From Micromonospora okii (GTDB taxonomy: Bacteria > Actinomycetota > Actinomycetes > Mycobacteriales > Micromonosporaceae), in NCBI RefSeq assembly GCF_020884795.1, contig NZ_BBZF01000016.1:1-64000 (forward strand): a stretch of 64,000 nt of DNA, in the 5' to 3' direction. The notes beneath the pieces were generated by a model. It did no database searches. It had not been told where the DNA came from and saw nothing but the letters and a program-made list of their open reading frames with translations. Positions within the stretch are counted from its first letter, which is position 1, and each line of letters opens with the position of its first letter. Shown here in pieces: positions 1 to 8,122 of the stretch. Made by a program: the position numbers and the translations under genes.

Positions 1-35
1 CCCGCTTTCTGCATGGCAAGGGGCCCTTCCTAACC
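1..35 (+). repeat. Dispersed GGGGCCC palindromic element, copy A (cut by window edge)
   Basis: This is the right half of a dispersed intergenic element. It reads CGCTTTCTGCATGG, then the palindromic core AAGGGGCCCTT, then CCTAACC. It matches the right half of the copy at 48483-48537 in the same orientation. It lies just downstream of the 3' end of phoU. Confidence 0.7.
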
Positions 36-60
36 GGCGCACGCCACGTGCGCGGCCCGC

Positions 61-717
61 TCAGGCCGTCGACGCCGCGGGCTCCCCGGTGATCAGGTAG
101 ACGACGTGCTCGCCCGCGTTGACCGCGTGGTCGGCGAACCGCTCGTAGAAGCGGCCCAGCAGGGTGGCGTCGATCGCCGTCTCCACCCCGTACGGCCAGT
201 CGTCGCCGAGCAGCACCCCGAACAGGCTCTTGTGCAGGTCGTCCATGGCATCGTCGTCGCGGTCCAGCTCGGCGGCGAGCACGGCGTCGGGCCGCGCCAG
301 CACCGAGCCGATCTTCTCGGCCATCCGGTCGGCGATCGAGGCCATGTCGGTGAAGACCGGCCGCAGCTCCGCCGGGACGGCCGGGGACGGGTGGCGGCGC
401 AGCGCCGTCTTCGCCACGTGGTCGGCCAGGTCGCCCATCCGTTCCAGGTCGGCGGCGACGTGCAGGGCGGTGATCATGGCGCGCAGGTCGGAGGCGACCG
501 GGGACTGACGGGCGAGCAGGTCGCAGACCCGCTCCTCGATGTTCCGGTACTCCGCGTCGATCTCGGCGTCCCGCTCGATCACGGTCTCGGCCGCCCGCCG
601 GTCGGCGGTGAGCAGGGCCCGGGTCGCCTGGCGCATCGCGGCGCGAACCCCCTCGGCCATGTCCACCAGCAGTTGGCTGACGGTGTGCAGGTCGGCCCGG
701 AACTCGTCGCGCATCAT
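61..717 (-). CDS. phoU: Phosphate transport/signalling regulator PhoU
   Basis: 218 residues, the usual PhoU length. PhoU is a cytoplasmic all-helical protein that links the Pst phosphate transporter to the SenX3/PhoR-type kinase and represses the Pho response in high phosphate. The sequence shows the two-repeat PhoU pattern with the motifs DxExD (residues near 50) and LRAMITALHVAADLERMGD, the typical metal-contacting helix. The start is placed at the first of two tandem ATGs (717 and 714) because AGGAC lies a few bases upstream; an upstream in-frame ATG at 816 would add an arginine/proline-rich tail unlike the family. It is transcribed divergently from senX3-regX3, the arrangement found in other actinobacteria, and shares a promoter region with PHO-box-like repeats. 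Confidence 0.93.
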   Translation of the reverse strand: MMRDEFRADLHTVSQLLVDMAEGVRAAMRQATRALLTADRRAAETVIERDAEIDAEYRNIEERVCDLLARQSPVASDLRAMITALHVAADLERMGDLADHVAKTALRRHPSPAVPAELRPVFTDMASIADRMAEKIGSVLARPDAVLAAELDRDDDAMDDLHKSLFGVLLGDDWPYGVETAIDATLLGRFYERFADHAVNAGEHVVYLITGEPAASTA

Positions 718-816
718 CACGTCCTGTGGTCGGTGGCGCCGGCCCGGCCGGTGCGGGCCCCGGCGCCGGGGGTCGAGCGGTGCGCGACCACCGTAGGCCG
801 GGGGGAGAGGACCCAA

Positions 817-855
817 GGTTAACGGCGGTGAACGGCGTGGGAGCGGGGGGTGAAC
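817..855 (-). promoter_or_regulatory. Candidate PHO box (11-bp direct repeats)
   Basis: Read on the minus strand the region contains consecutive 11-mers GTTCACCCCCC, GCTCCCACGCC and GTTCACCGCCG, followed by TTAACC. GTTCACC direct repeats with 11-bp periodicity are the PhoP-binding PHO box described in Streptomyces. The position between divergent phoU and senX3 fits autoregulation. Assignment is by pattern only. Confidence 0.6.
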
Positions 856-915
856 ATTGCCGGAAGTGAGGGCGATTCGTCCGGTTTATTCCTATGGCCG
901 AGTGAACAATGACCC

Positions 916-921
916 TACGAT
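916..921 (+). promoter_or_regulatory. -10 element TACGAT, leaderless start of senX3
   Basis: TACGAT sits 6 nt before the GTG start of the kinase gene at 928 and no Shine-Dalgarno sequence is present. This is the TANNNT-N6-7-start layout of leaderless actinobacterial genes and supports the chosen start. Confidence 0.6.
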
Positions 922-927
922 CGCCGG

Positions 928-2313
928 GTGGAATGGGCGGTGACGACGACGGTGGTCGTGGCGCTGGTGGCCGGGCTGGCCATCGGGTCGCTGCTGCCCG
1001 GGATCGTCCGGGCGTGGCGCCGCCGCGGCCCGACCGCCGCGAGCGACGGGCTCGGACACCTGCTCCGGAACAGGGAAGGGCCCCCGATGGTCGACGATCA
1101 GCAGACCGTGCTTTCCGGCCTCGGGCGCCGGACGGTGGACTCGCTGCGCGCGGGCGTGCTGGTGCTCGGTCCCGACGACGTACCGGTCATGGTGAACCCG
1201 GCGGCCCGCGCGATGGGGCTGCTGCGCACCGGCGCCACCCCGGGCTCGACCGCCGCCCACCCGCTGATCCGTACCCTGGCCGGGCAGGTGCGCCGCACGG
1301 GCGTGCGGCGCGAGATCGAGCTGGACCTGCCACGTGGCCGCGACAACGCCGGCCCGGGCCCGCTCGGCGTGCACCTGCGGGCCGTGGCGGTCGGCGGCGG
1401 GTACGTGGCCGTCGAGGCGGCCGACGTCACCGACTCCCACCGGCTGGCCAGGGTCCGCCGGGACTTCGTGGCCAACGTCAGCCACGAGCTGAAGACCCCG
1501 ATCGGCGCGCTGCAACTGCTCGCCGAGGCGCTGCTCGACGCCACCGAGCCGGCCGGCGACCTGGCCCGCGCGGCGACCCCCGGGGTGGCCGGCGGCGCTG
1601 CCGGTACGGCCGCCCCCGGCCCGCAGCTCCCCGGCCTCTCCGAGGACCTCGTCGCCGCGCGGCGGTTCGCCGAGCGCATCCAGCACGAGTCGACCCGGCT
1701 GGGCCGGCTTGTGCAGGAGCTGCTGGAGCTGACCCGGCTCCAGGGGGCGGAGCCGCAGCCCGCCCCGGAGCCCGTCGCGCTGGACTGGGTGGTCGCGGAG
1801 GTGCTCGACCGCACCCGCACCAGCGCCGCCGCACGCCGGGTCGAGGTAACGACCGAGGGCGAGCGCGGGCTGATCGTGTACGGCAGCGACGCCCAGATCG
1901 CCACCGCCGTGGCCAACCTGGTCGAGAACGCCATCAACTACTCCGCCGAGCACACCACGGTCCGGGTCGCCACCCGCGCCGAGGGCGAGCACGTCGTGGT
2001 CTCCGTCGCCGACCAGGGGATCGGGATCGCCCCCACCGACGTGGAGCGGATCTTCGAACGGTTCTACCGCGCCGACCAGGCCCGCTCCCGCACCACCGGC
2101 GGCACGGGGCTCGGCCTGGCCATCGTCAAGCACATTGCGAGCAACCACGGCGGCCGGGTCGAGGTGTCGAGCACCCTCGGGGGTGGGTCGACGTTCACCC
2201 TCCGGCTGCCTGCCCGCCCGCCGGAGGACGTCCCACCGGCACCGCCGTCGGTGGGGGCGGGGGCCGGCCCGGCCGGCCCCAATTGTGAGGACCCGGTCGG
2301 TCTGGTTCCGTGA
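928..2313 (+). CDS. senX3: Phosphate-responsive sensor histidine kinase SenX3/PhoR
   Basis: 461 residues. One N-terminal membrane helix (about residues 5-26), a PAS-like segment, HisKA with the phospho-accepting His186 in FVANVSHELKTP, and HATPase_c with N box (NLVENAINYS), G1 (DQGIGI) and G2 (GTGLGLAIVKH). It should autophosphorylate under phosphate limitation and pass phosphate to RegX3, encoded 43 bp downstream. Oddity: between the two dimerisation helices (about residues 205-240) there is a Gly/Ala/Pro-rich insert of some 35 residues, where SenX3 proteins usually have a short turn. The GTG start is supported by the -10 element at 916-921. Confidence 0.92.
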   Translation: MEWAVTTTVVVALVAGLAIGSLLPGIVRAWRRRGPTAASDGLGHLLRNREGPPMVDDQQTVLSGLGRRTVDSLRAGVLVLGPDDVPVMVNPAARAMGLLRTGATPGSTAAHPLIRTLAGQVRRTGVRREIELDLPRGRDNAGPGPLGVHLRAVAVGGGYVAVEAADVTDSHRLARVRRDFVANVSHELKTPIGALQLLAEALLDATEPAGDLARAATPGVAGGAAGTAAPGPQLPGLSEDLVAARRFAERIQHESTRLGRLVQELLELTRLQGAEPQPAPEPVALDWVVAEVLDRTRTSAAARRVEVTTEGERGLIVYGSDAQIATAVANLVENAINYSAEHTTVRVATRAEGEHVVVSVADQGIGIAPTDVERIFERFYRADQARSRTTGGTGLGLAIVKHIASNHGGRVEVSSTLGGGSTFTLRLPARPPEDVPPAPPSVGAGAGPAGPNCEDPVGLVP

Positions 2314-2356
2314 GAACCGACCCGCCCCGTCCGATTCGTGAGGAAAGGAAAGCCCG

Positions 2357-3040
2357 TTGAGCCGCGTTCTGGTGGTCGAGGACGAGGAGTCGTTCTCCGA
2401 CGCCCTGTCGTACATGCTCCGCAAGGAGGGCTTCGAGGTCTCGGTCGCAGCCACCGGCACCTCCGCCCTCACCGAATTCGACCGGACCGGCGCCGACATC
2501 GTGCTGCTCGACCTGATGCTGCCCGAGATGTCCGGCACGGAGGTGTGCCGGCAGCTCCGCCAGCGCTCCCACGTGCCGATCATCATGGTCACCGCGCGGG
2601 ACAGCGAGATCGACAAGGTGGTCGGCCTGGAGATTGGGGCCGACGACTACGTCACCAAGCCGTACTCGCCCCGGGAGTTGGTCGCCCGCATCCGGGCGGT
2701 GCTGCGCCGGCGGAACCCGGAGGTTACCGAGTCGGGCGCGCCGACCCTGGCGGCCGGCCCGGTGCGGATGGACGTCGAGCGGCACGTAGTGACCGTCGGC
2801 GGGGGGCCCGTCCAGCTTCCGCTCAAGGAGTTCGAGCTGCTGGAGCTGCTGCTGCGCAACGCCGGCCGGGTGCTGACCCGGGGGCAGCTCATCGACCGGG
2901 TCTGGGGGGCCGACTACGTCGGCGACACCAAGACCCTGGACGTGCACGTCAAGCGGCTGCGCTCGAAGATCGAGCCGGAGCCGTCCGCGCCGCGCTTCAT
3001 CGTCACCGTCCGGGGCCTGGGCTACAAGTTCGAGCCGTAG
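2357..3040 (+). CDS. regX3: Response regulator RegX3 (OmpR/PhoB family)
   Basis: 227 residues: receiver domain (acidic pocket EDE at 8-10, phospho-acceptor Asp52 in LLDLMLP, Lys101 in YVTKPYS) followed by a winged-helix DNA-binding domain ending in VTVRGLGYKFEP. It is the cognate regulator of the upstream kinase and activates phosphate-scavenging genes through PHO-type sites. Similarity to mycobacterial RegX3 is near-continuous through the receiver and the RVWGADYVGDTKTLDVHVKR region. The start is TTG at 2357, preceded by AGGAAAGG; no nearby in-frame ATG/GTG gives a complete receiver strand 1. Confidence 0.94.
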   Translation: MSRVLVVEDEESFSDALSYMLRKEGFEVSVAATGTSALTEFDRTGADIVLLDLMLPEMSGTEVCRQLRQRSHVPIIMVTARDSEIDKVVGLEIGADDYVTKPYSPRELVARIRAVLRRRNPEVTESGAPTLAAGPVRMDVERHVVTVGGGPVQLPLKEFELLELLLRNAGRVLTRGQLIDRVWGADYVGDTKTLDVHVKRLRSKIEPEPSAPRFIVTVRGLGYKFEP

Positions 3041-3098
3041 CCGTAGCCGTAGTCGTAGCCGGCCGTCGCGTGCCGCGCCGGCCGTCGCGCTCGGTGAG

Positions 3099-3153
3099 GT
3101 GAGAGGGGCGCCCTTCTCTACCGCAGGCGTTGGGAAGGGGCCCTTCCTTACCT
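3099..3153 (+). repeat. Dispersed GGGGCCC palindromic element, copy B
   Basis: GTGAGAGGGGCGCCCTTCTC, a short spacer with ACCGCAGGCGTTG, then GGAAGGGGCCCTTCC TTACC. It is nearly identical to the reverse complement of copy C at 8003-8058. It lies between convergent genes, and its TTA at 3148-3150 is the TAA stop codon of the minus-strand gene that follows. Confidence 0.8.
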
Positions 3154-3954
3154 GCTGGCCGGGTGGGGGGCGACCTGGCCCTGGCGGTGCCGGGCCGCGC
3201 ACAGCTCGGCGAGCTTCGCGTACGCGGGCGCGCCGATCAGCGCGGTCAGCTCCGGGCCGTACGAGACGTACATCGGCTCGGCGCCGACGTGCGCGTCGGT
3301 CGACGAGGTGCACCACCAGTCGAGGTCGTGCCCGCCCGCGCCCCAGCCCCGCCGGTCGAACTCCGCGAGGGTGGAGATCAGCACCTTGGTGTTGTCGGGG
3401 CGCTTGTGCCAGTCCTGGTCCCGCCGGACGGGGAGCTGCCAGCAGACGTCCGGCTTGTACTCCAGCGGGTGCACCCCGTCGCGCAGCGCCTGGGCGTGCA
3501 GCGCGCAGCCGCCCCCGGCGGGGAAGTCGGCGTCGTTGAGGAAGACGCAGGGGGCGTCGACGTCCCGGGTGGCGGTGCGCCGGGCCGGGTTCTCGCCGTC
3601 GATCGTGTCCTCCTCCGTCCAGTTCCTGAACCCGCGGCGGAAGTGCTGCCAGGTGGCCGGGGTGAGCCGCTTCACCGCCGCGCGGACCCGTTTCTCGTCG
3701 TCGGCGTCGGTGAAGAACGCGCCGTGCGAGCAGCAGCCGTCGGCGGCCCGGCCGGCGACGATGCCGTGGCAGCCCCGGCCGAACACGCAGGTCCAGCGGG
3801 ACAGCAGCCAGGTCAGGTCGGCGCGGACCACGTGCTTGTCGTCCGCCGGGTCGACGAACTCGATCCACTCCCGGGGGAAGTCCAGCCCGACCTCCCGGCT
3901 GCGCGGGTCGTCGGGGTCGTCCACCAGCGCCTGGATCTCGATCTGGCTCGTCAC
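3148..3954 (-). CDS. Cysteine-rich protein, DUF3109/YkgJ-like
   Basis: 268 residues, function unknown. A series of cysteines arranged as C-x5-C (WTCVFGRGC), [22 protein letters not shown] and KPDVCWQLP resembles the zinc- or iron-sulphur-binding cysteine clusters of the DUF3109/YkgJ group. No signal peptide or membrane helix is visible, so it is probably cytoplasmic. The family assignment rests on the cysteine pattern and the phrases [10 protein letters not shown] and [10 protein letters not shown]. The stop codon is contributed by repeat copy B, so insertion of the element may have trimmed or re-set the C-terminus, which ends in a short polar tail. Confidence 0.75.
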   Translation of the reverse strand: MTSQIEIQALVDDPDDPRSREVGLDFPREWIEFVDPADDKHVVRADLTWLLSRWTCVFGRGCHGIVAGRAADGCCSHGAFFTDADDEKRVRAAVKRLTPATWQHFRRGFRNWTEEDTIDGENPARRTATRDVDAPCVFLNDADFPAGGGCALHAQALRDGVHPLEYKPDVCWQLPVRRDQDWHKRPDNTKVLISTLAEFDRRGWGAGGHDLDWWCTSSTDAHVGAEPMYVSYGPELTALIGAPAYAKLAELCAARHRQGQVAPHPASR

Positions 3955-4015
3955 CCGGCCCAGCCTACGCGCGGAGCCCTCTTTCCACCGGCGAGCCGCC
4001 GAAGCGGTCAGGCCC

Positions 4016-4021
4016 TAGGGT
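4016..4021 (+). promoter_or_regulatory. -10 element TAGGGT, leaderless start
   Basis: TAGGGT lies 7 nt before the ATG at 4029 and no Shine-Dalgarno sequence is visible. This favours ATG 4029 over the in-frame GTG at 4023. Confidence 0.55.
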
Positions 4022-4028
4022 CGTGGGC

Positions 4029-4973
4029 ATGCGACTGGGAGTGCTCGACGTCGGTTCCAACACCGTGCACCTGCTCGTGGTCGACGCCCACCACGGCGCG
4101 CACCCCTGGGCGGCCCACTCGGAGAAGGTGGTGCTGCGGCTCGCCGAGCAGATCGGCCCCGACGGCGCGCTCACCCGGGCCGGGGCGGACGGGCTGGTCG
4201 AGGCCGTCGGCGCGGCCCGCGCCGCCGCGTCCGGGCTGGGCAGCGACGAGCTGCTCGCGTTCGCCACCTCGGCGGTCCGCGACGCCACCAACGCGGCCGA
4301 GGTGCTGGCCCGGGTGCGCGACGAGGCCGGCGTACGGCTGGAGGTGCTCGCCGGCGCGGACGAGGCACGCATCACGTTCCTCGCGGTCCGGCGGTGGTTC
4401 GGTTGGTCCGCCGGCCGGCTGCTGGCGCTGGACATCGGCGGTGGCTCGCTGGAGGTGGCGGCCGGCATCGACGAGCAGCCCACCGTCGCGGTCTCCCTCC
4501 CGCTCGGCGCGGGCCGGCTGACCCGCGACCGGCTCCGGGTCGCCCCGGACGGCGCGGCCCCCCCGCCGGCCGAGGCCGTGGAGGAGCTGCGGGAGTACGT
4601 CGACGGGCTGCTCGACCCGGTCGTGGAGCAGCTCGCCGGCACGGGCTGGGACCGGGCGGTGGCCAGCTCGAAGACGTTCCGCACCCTGGCCCGGCTGGCC
4701 GGCGCGGCACCGTCGGGCGCCGGGCTCTGGGCGCCGCGCCGCCTGACCCGCGACGGCCTGCGGCAGGTGCTCGCCTTCGTCCGGCACATCCCGCCGCGCC
4801 ACCTGTCCCAGTTGGAGGGGGTCGGCGCGGGGCGGGCGCACCAGCTCCTGGCCGGGGCGGTGGTGGCCGAGGCGGTGCTGCGCCGCCTCGACGTGGAGTC
4901 GCTGGACATCTGCCCCTGGGCGCTGCGCGAGGGCGTCATCCTGCGCCGACTCGATCAGCTCTCGCCGATGTAG
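4029..4973 (+). CDS. Ppx/GppA family phosphatase (exopolyphosphatase-like)
   Basis: 314 residues, ASKHA-fold phosphatase expected to cleave polyphosphate or the pentaphosphate pppGpp. The phosphate-binding loops are visible: [14 protein letters not shown] at the N-terminus and [13 protein letters not shown] near residue 140, with the catalytic-region SAVRDATN. The length matches the short, two-domain actinobacterial form that lacks the C-terminal HD-like domains of E. coli Ppx. Location near the Pho regulators fits phosphate-reserve metabolism but there is no shared transcript. Which substrate it uses cannot be decided from sequence. Confidence 0.88.
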   Translation: MRLGVLDVGSNTVHLLVVDAHHGAHPWAAHSEKVVLRLAEQIGPDGALTRAGADGLVEAVGAARAAASGLGSDELLAFATSAVRDATNAAEVLARVRDEAGVRLEVLAGADEARITFLAVRRWFGWSAGRLLALDIGGGSLEVAAGIDEQPTVAVSLPLGAGRLTRDRLRVAPDGAAPPPAEAVEELREYVDGLLDPVVEQLAGTGWDRAVASSKTFRTLARLAGAAPSGAGLWAPRRLTRDGLRQVLAFVRHIPPRHLSQLEGVGAGRAHQLLAGAVVAEAVLRRLDVESLDICPWALREGVILRRLDQLSPM

Positions 4974-5036
4974 GCTGCTTGCGGGCGTTAGGGGCGGTTT
5001 GCGACCGCTCGTCACGATGCCGCAGCGGAGGCGGGC

Positions 5037-5042
5037 TACCCT
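5037..5042 (+). promoter_or_regulatory. -10 element TACCCT, leaderless start
   Basis: TACCCT lies 7 nt before the GTG at 5050, which begins the conserved TIM-barrel sequence. There is no Shine-Dalgarno sequence. Confidence 0.55.
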
Positions 5043-5049
5043 GGCTGGT

Positions 5050-5856
5050 GTGACTTCCCGCGTCCCCGTGCTCCTGTCCACGTCCTCGGTCTTCCCCGAG
5101 CGGACCGCGGCGGCGTTCCAGCTCGCCGCAGCGCTCGGGTACGACGGCGTCGAGGTGATGGTGTGGACCGACGCCGTCAGCCAGGACGCCGGCGCGCTGC
5201 GCGGCCTCGCCGCGCACTACGGCGTGCCGGTGCTCTCCGTCCACGCGCCCTGCCTGCTGGTCACCCAGCGGGTGTGGAGCCCCGACCCGTGGGAGCGGCT
5301 GCGCCGGGCCGCCGAGCTGGCGGAGACCCTGGAGGCGCCGACCGTGGTGGTGCACCCGCCGTTCACCTGGCAGCGGGACTACGCCCGCAACTTCGCCACC
5401 GGCCTGGACCGCATCGCCGGGAGCTTCGGCGGGCTGCGCTTCGCGGTGGAGAACATGTACCCGGTGCGGATGGCCGGCCGGCAGTTCGTCCCGTACGTGC
5501 CGGGCTGGGACCCGACCGACACCGGCTACCCGTCGTACACGCTCGACCTGTCGCACTGCGCCGCGTCGCACACCGACGCGCTGGAGATGGCCGACCGGAT
5601 GGGCGCCGGCCTGGCCCACGTGCACCTCGGCGACGGCACCGGCGAGGGGCGCGACGAGCACCTGGTGCCGGGGCGCGGCACCCAGCCCTGCGCCGAGCTG
5701 CTCCGCTCGCTGGCGGGGCGCGGCTTCACCGGCTCGGTGGCCGTGGAGGTCACCACCCGGGGCGCGAAGAGCCGCGCCGTGCGGGAGGCCGACCTGCGCG
5801 AGGCCCTGGAGTTCGCCCGCGCGCACCTGACGGCCCCGTCCCCGGTCGACGCCTGA
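5050..5856 (+). CDS. Sugar phosphate isomerase/epimerase (xylose isomerase-like TIM barrel)
   Basis: 268 residues, AP-endonuclease-2/xylose-isomerase fold. Metal-site segments are recognisable: VHPPF, the glutamate in [18 protein letters not shown], and [19 protein letters not shown] near the end. These proteins act on sugar phosphates or inositol-type substrates; the exact substrate cannot be inferred. The GTG start at 5050 is preferred over an ATG 51 nt upstream because it begins with the first beta strand and has a -10 box 7 nt before it. It is monocistronic, pointing towards the minus-strand CGNR gene. Confidence 0.82.
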   Translation: MTSRVPVLLSTSSVFPERTAAAFQLAAALGYDGVEVMVWTDAVSQDAGALRGLAAHYGVPVLSVHAPCLLVTQRVWSPDPWERLRRAAELAETLEAPTVVVHPPFTWQRDYARNFATGLDRIAGSFGGLRFAVENMYPVRMAGRQFVPYVPGWDPTDTGYPSYTLDLSHCAASHTDALEMADRMGAGLAHVHLGDGTGEGRDEHLVPGRGTQPCAELLRSLAGRGFTGSVAVEVTTRGAKSRAVREADLREALEFARAHLTAPSPVDA

Positions 5857-5917
5857 GCGCCCGCCCCGGGCGGGCCGCCCGGGGTGGGTCAGCTCGCCGG
5901 CGTCAGCTCGCCGGCGT

Positions 5918-6505
5918 TCAGCTCACCGGGGTCAGCGGGGCGTCGCTGAGCGGGGCGTCTGCCGGGGCGGCGGGCCGCTCGCCGTTCGCGGCGCGCTTGC
6001 GGGCCCGGTGGGCGGCCACGTGCGAGCGGGTCGCGCAGCGCTCCGAGCAGAACCGCCGGCAGCAGTTCGACGAGGTGTCCAGGTAGACGTTGCCGCAGCG
6101 CTCGTCGGCGCAGACCCCGAACCGGGCGCTGCCGTACTCGCAGAGCCAGACCGACAGCCCCCACACCGCGCCGGCCAGGTACTCCGCGCTCACCGAAGCG
6201 CCCCGGCTGGTGACGTGCATGTGCCAGTCGCTGGAGTCGTGCCCCGAGATGCGCGGCTGCACCGGGTACGCCTCGAGCAGCGTGTTCAGTTCCGCCACCG
6301 CCTGGGCGTCGCGGCCCGAGGTGCCGTACTCGAAGACGTCGCGCAGTCGCTTCTGCGCCCGCCGGAAGGTCGCCAGGTCCCGCTCCGCGACCTCGTCGCG
6401 CATCCAGGCGTTGTCCTCGGGAAAGAGGGCCCGCAGGTCGTCGAGGTCGTCCAGCCGGGCGTTGACGAGATCAACTCCGGTCCGGGCGTACGCGTCGAAG
6501 TTCAC
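5918..6505 (-). CDS. CGNR zinc-finger (ABATE domain) transcription regulator
   Basis: 195 residues. An N-terminal helical ABATE-like stress-response domain (about 1-130) is followed by a C-terminal zinc finger: CADERCGNVYLDTS then CCRRFCSERCATR, the C-x4-CGN...C-x3-C arrangement that names CGNR proteins. These are small DNA-binding regulators, often auxiliary to stress or antibiotic genes. The tail after residue 175 is basic then Ala/Pro-rich. It lies 19 bp downstream of the ATP-grasp gene on the same strand and could be co-transcribed with it. Confidence 0.85.
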   Translation of the reverse strand: MNFDAYARTGVDLVNARLDDLDDLRALFPEDNAWMRDEVAERDLATFRRAQKRLRDVFEYGTSGRDAQAVAELNTLLEAYPVQPRISGHDSSDWHMHVTSRGASVSAEYLAGAVWGLSVWLCEYGSARFGVCADERCGNVYLDTSSNCCRRFCSERCATRSHVAAHRARKRAANGERPAAPADAPLSDAPLTPVS

Positions 6506-6524
6506 GCCCCCAACGGTAGACGAC

Positions 6525-7691
6525 TCACGTCAGTCGCGGCGCGTCGATGTAGTGCGGCAGGAACCGCGAGTAGTTGTCGGTGATCAGGCTCGCGCTCTCC
6601 CGCAGCCCGGCGCCGGCCGGCTCGCCGCCGACGACCCAGCTCCCCAACACCACGTGGTTGCCGTCGAAGCTCGGCAGGGCCCGGAACTGCTGGTAGCAGA
6701 AGCCCTCGTCGCCGTACTGGCTCGGGTTGGTGATCTCCCCGGCGGCCGTGACGATCCGCACCGAGCCGCCCTCGCGGCCGAGCAGCGGCTTCGCCACGTA
6801 CTCGGTCATGCCCCGGGGCGAGTCCAGGTAGGCGGGGAGGAGGTAGTCGTGGCCCGGGTACAGCTCCCAGAGCACCGCGAGCAGCGCCTTGTTGGACAGC
6901 AGCAGCTTCCACGCCGGCTCGATCCAGGTGGTCGGGGTGCCCGGGTCCAACGCCAGCGGCCCGTACGGCTCGGTCAGCATCCACTCCCAGGGGTACAGCT
7001 TGAAGCAGGTGGTGACCGGCCGGTCGGCGGCGTCGACGAAGCGCCGGCCGTCCCAGCCGACGTCCTGGATCGCCAGCAGCTCCGCCGCGAGCCCCGCCTG
7101 CCGGGCGGTCTCGGCCAGGTAGCCGGCGGTCATCTGGTCCTCGCCCGACTCGTCCTCGTTCGAGAAGGCCACGTGCACCCGGCCGTCGTGCAGGCCCGCG
7201 CCGATCTTCGCCCAGGTGGCGACGAGGCGCTCGTGCAGGCTGTTCCACTGGTCCGCCTCGGGGCGGGTCTCCTCCAGCCAGAACCACTGCGCGATGCCCG
7301 CCTCGACCAGGGAGGTGGGGGTGTCGGCGTTGTACTCCAGCAGCTTCGGCGGCCAGGTGCCGTCGTAGTGCAGGTCGAAGCGGCCGTAGAGGCTCGGCGG
7401 GGCCTCGCGCAGCGAGCGGGCCACCGCCTCGGCCGCCCAGGCGGGGAGGCCGAACTCGGCGTACCGGCGGCGGGCCACCACGTGCTCGGCGGCGGCGACC
7501 GACATTCGGTGCAGCTCCGCGGTGGCCTCCTCCAGCCGCAGCACCTCCTCCAGGCCGAAGGCGTACGCGGCGGTCTCGTCCCAGTACGACATGACCTCGC
7601 CGTCGGGCAGCTCCGTGTCGACGTACACCAGGCCCTGGGAACGCACGCTGGCCTCCCAGTCGGGGCGCGGGGTGACCGCCTCGCGCCGCAC
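6525..7691 (-). CDS. Glutathionylspermidine synthase family ATP-grasp ligase (YgiC/YjfC-like)
   Basis: 388 residues. It matches the C-terminal synthetase half of E. coli Gsp and the stand-alone YgiC/YjfC proteins: RFDLHYDGTWPPKLLEYNAD, EDESGEDQMTAGYLAETARQ, PLLGREGGSVRIV and the ending LGSWVVGGEPAGAGLRES. The fold is an ATP-grasp amide ligase that joins a carboxylate to an amine; actinomycetes lack glutathionylspermidine, so the substrate is open. The GTG start at 7691 gives a family-like N-terminus (VRREAVTPRPDWEA) and lies 1 bp after the stop codon of the lipoprotein gene, so the two are almost certainly translated from one mRNA. Confidence 0.85.
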   Translation of the reverse strand: MRREAVTPRPDWEASVRSQGLVYVDTELPDGEVMSYWDETAAYAFGLEEVLRLEEATAELHRMSVAAAEHVVARRRYAEFGLPAWAAEAVARSLREAPPSLYGRFDLHYDGTWPPKLLEYNADTPTSLVEAGIAQWFWLEETRPEADQWNSLHERLVATWAKIGAGLHDGRVHVAFSNEDESGEDQMTAGYLAETARQAGLAAELLAIQDVGWDGRRFVDAADRPVTTCFKLYPWEWMLTEPYGPLALDPGTPTTWIEPAWKLLLSNKALLAVLWELYPGHDYLLPAYLDSPRGMTEYVAKPLLGREGGSVRIVTAAGEITNPSQYGDEGFCYQQFRALPSFDGNHVVLGSWVVGGEPAGAGLRESASLITDNYSRFLPHYIDAPRLT

Positions 7692-7692
7692 G

Positions 7693-7974
7693 TCAGCCGC
7701 CGCAGGAGGCGAGGTAGGTGCCGAAGCCGCCGCGCTCGGGCACGGCCGCCGTCGCCGGTCGCGGCTCGGTGCGCGCGGTGGCGTCGGTGACCGTCGGCGC
7801 GTGCATCGCCAGCGCCACGGTCCCGCCGCCGCCGACCGGGCCGAGCGCGCAGTCATCGTCGTCGTCATCGGCGGAGGAGGAGGTGTTGCAGCCGGAGACG
7901 GCGAGCGCGAGGGCGGTCAGCGCGCCGAGCTGCACGGTGGCCGACCGCAGTCGGCGTCGGGGGCGTTGTTCCAC
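7693..7974 (-). CDS. Short DUF1190-like lipoprotein with C-terminal Gly-Gly
   Basis: 93 residues. Basic N-terminus, hydrophobic core and lipobox LAVSGC with Cys29 give a clear type II signal peptide. The mature part begins NTSSSADDDDDD, then carries a low-complexity region and ends in ERGGFGTYLASCGG. Enterobacterial YgiB/YjfM (DUF1190), encoded next to the YgiC/YjfC ATP-grasp ligases, also has an RGGFG motif in its tail and ends in Gly-Gly. This looks like a miniature actinobacterial equivalent. The GTG start at 7974 gives a normal signal peptide; the reading frame stays open upstream into repeat copy C. The gene is 1 bp from the downstream ligase gene. Function is inferred only from pairing. 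Confidence 0.72.
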   Translation of the reverse strand: MEQRPRRRLRSATVQLGALTALALAVSGCNTSSSADDDDDDCALGPVGGGGTVALAMHAPTVTDATARTEPRPATAAVPERGGFGTYLASCGG

Positions 7975-8002
7975 GGCATCGTTGTAGCCGATCCGCGCAC
8001 GG

Positions 8003-8058
8003 GGTAAGGAAGGGCCCCTTCCCAACGCATACGGTAGAGAAGGGTTCCCCTCTCACCG
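8003..8058 (-). repeat. Dispersed GGGGCCC palindromic element, copy C
   Basis: On the minus strand it reads GTGAGAGGGGAACCCTTCTC, a spacer, then GGGAAGGGGCCCTTCC TTACC, differing at only a few positions from copy B. It sits in the divergent promoter region between the lipoprotein gene and proline dehydrogenase, so it is not simply a terminator. Confidence 0.8.
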
Positions 8059-8110
8059 TGGGCCGAGCCCCGGCAACGGCCACGGCGGCGCGGGGGTGCC
8101 CGGGGAGCGT

Positions 8111-8116
8111 TACGCT
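8111..8116 (+). promoter_or_regulatory. -10 element TACGCT, leaderless start of proline dehydrogenase
   Basis: TACGCT lies 6 nt before the ATG at 8123. There is no Shine-Dalgarno sequence. Confidence 0.55.
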
Positions 8117-8122
8117 CGGCCC

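Noticed and set aside
892-2616. Long minus-strand frame across senX3 and regX3
   Set aside because: It is antisense to two clear two-component genes; its composition is that of a shadow frame.
3130-4521. Plus-strand frame spanning the cysteine-rich gene and the phosphatase start
   Set aside because: It is a shadow of two genes on opposite strands and contains no recognisable motif.
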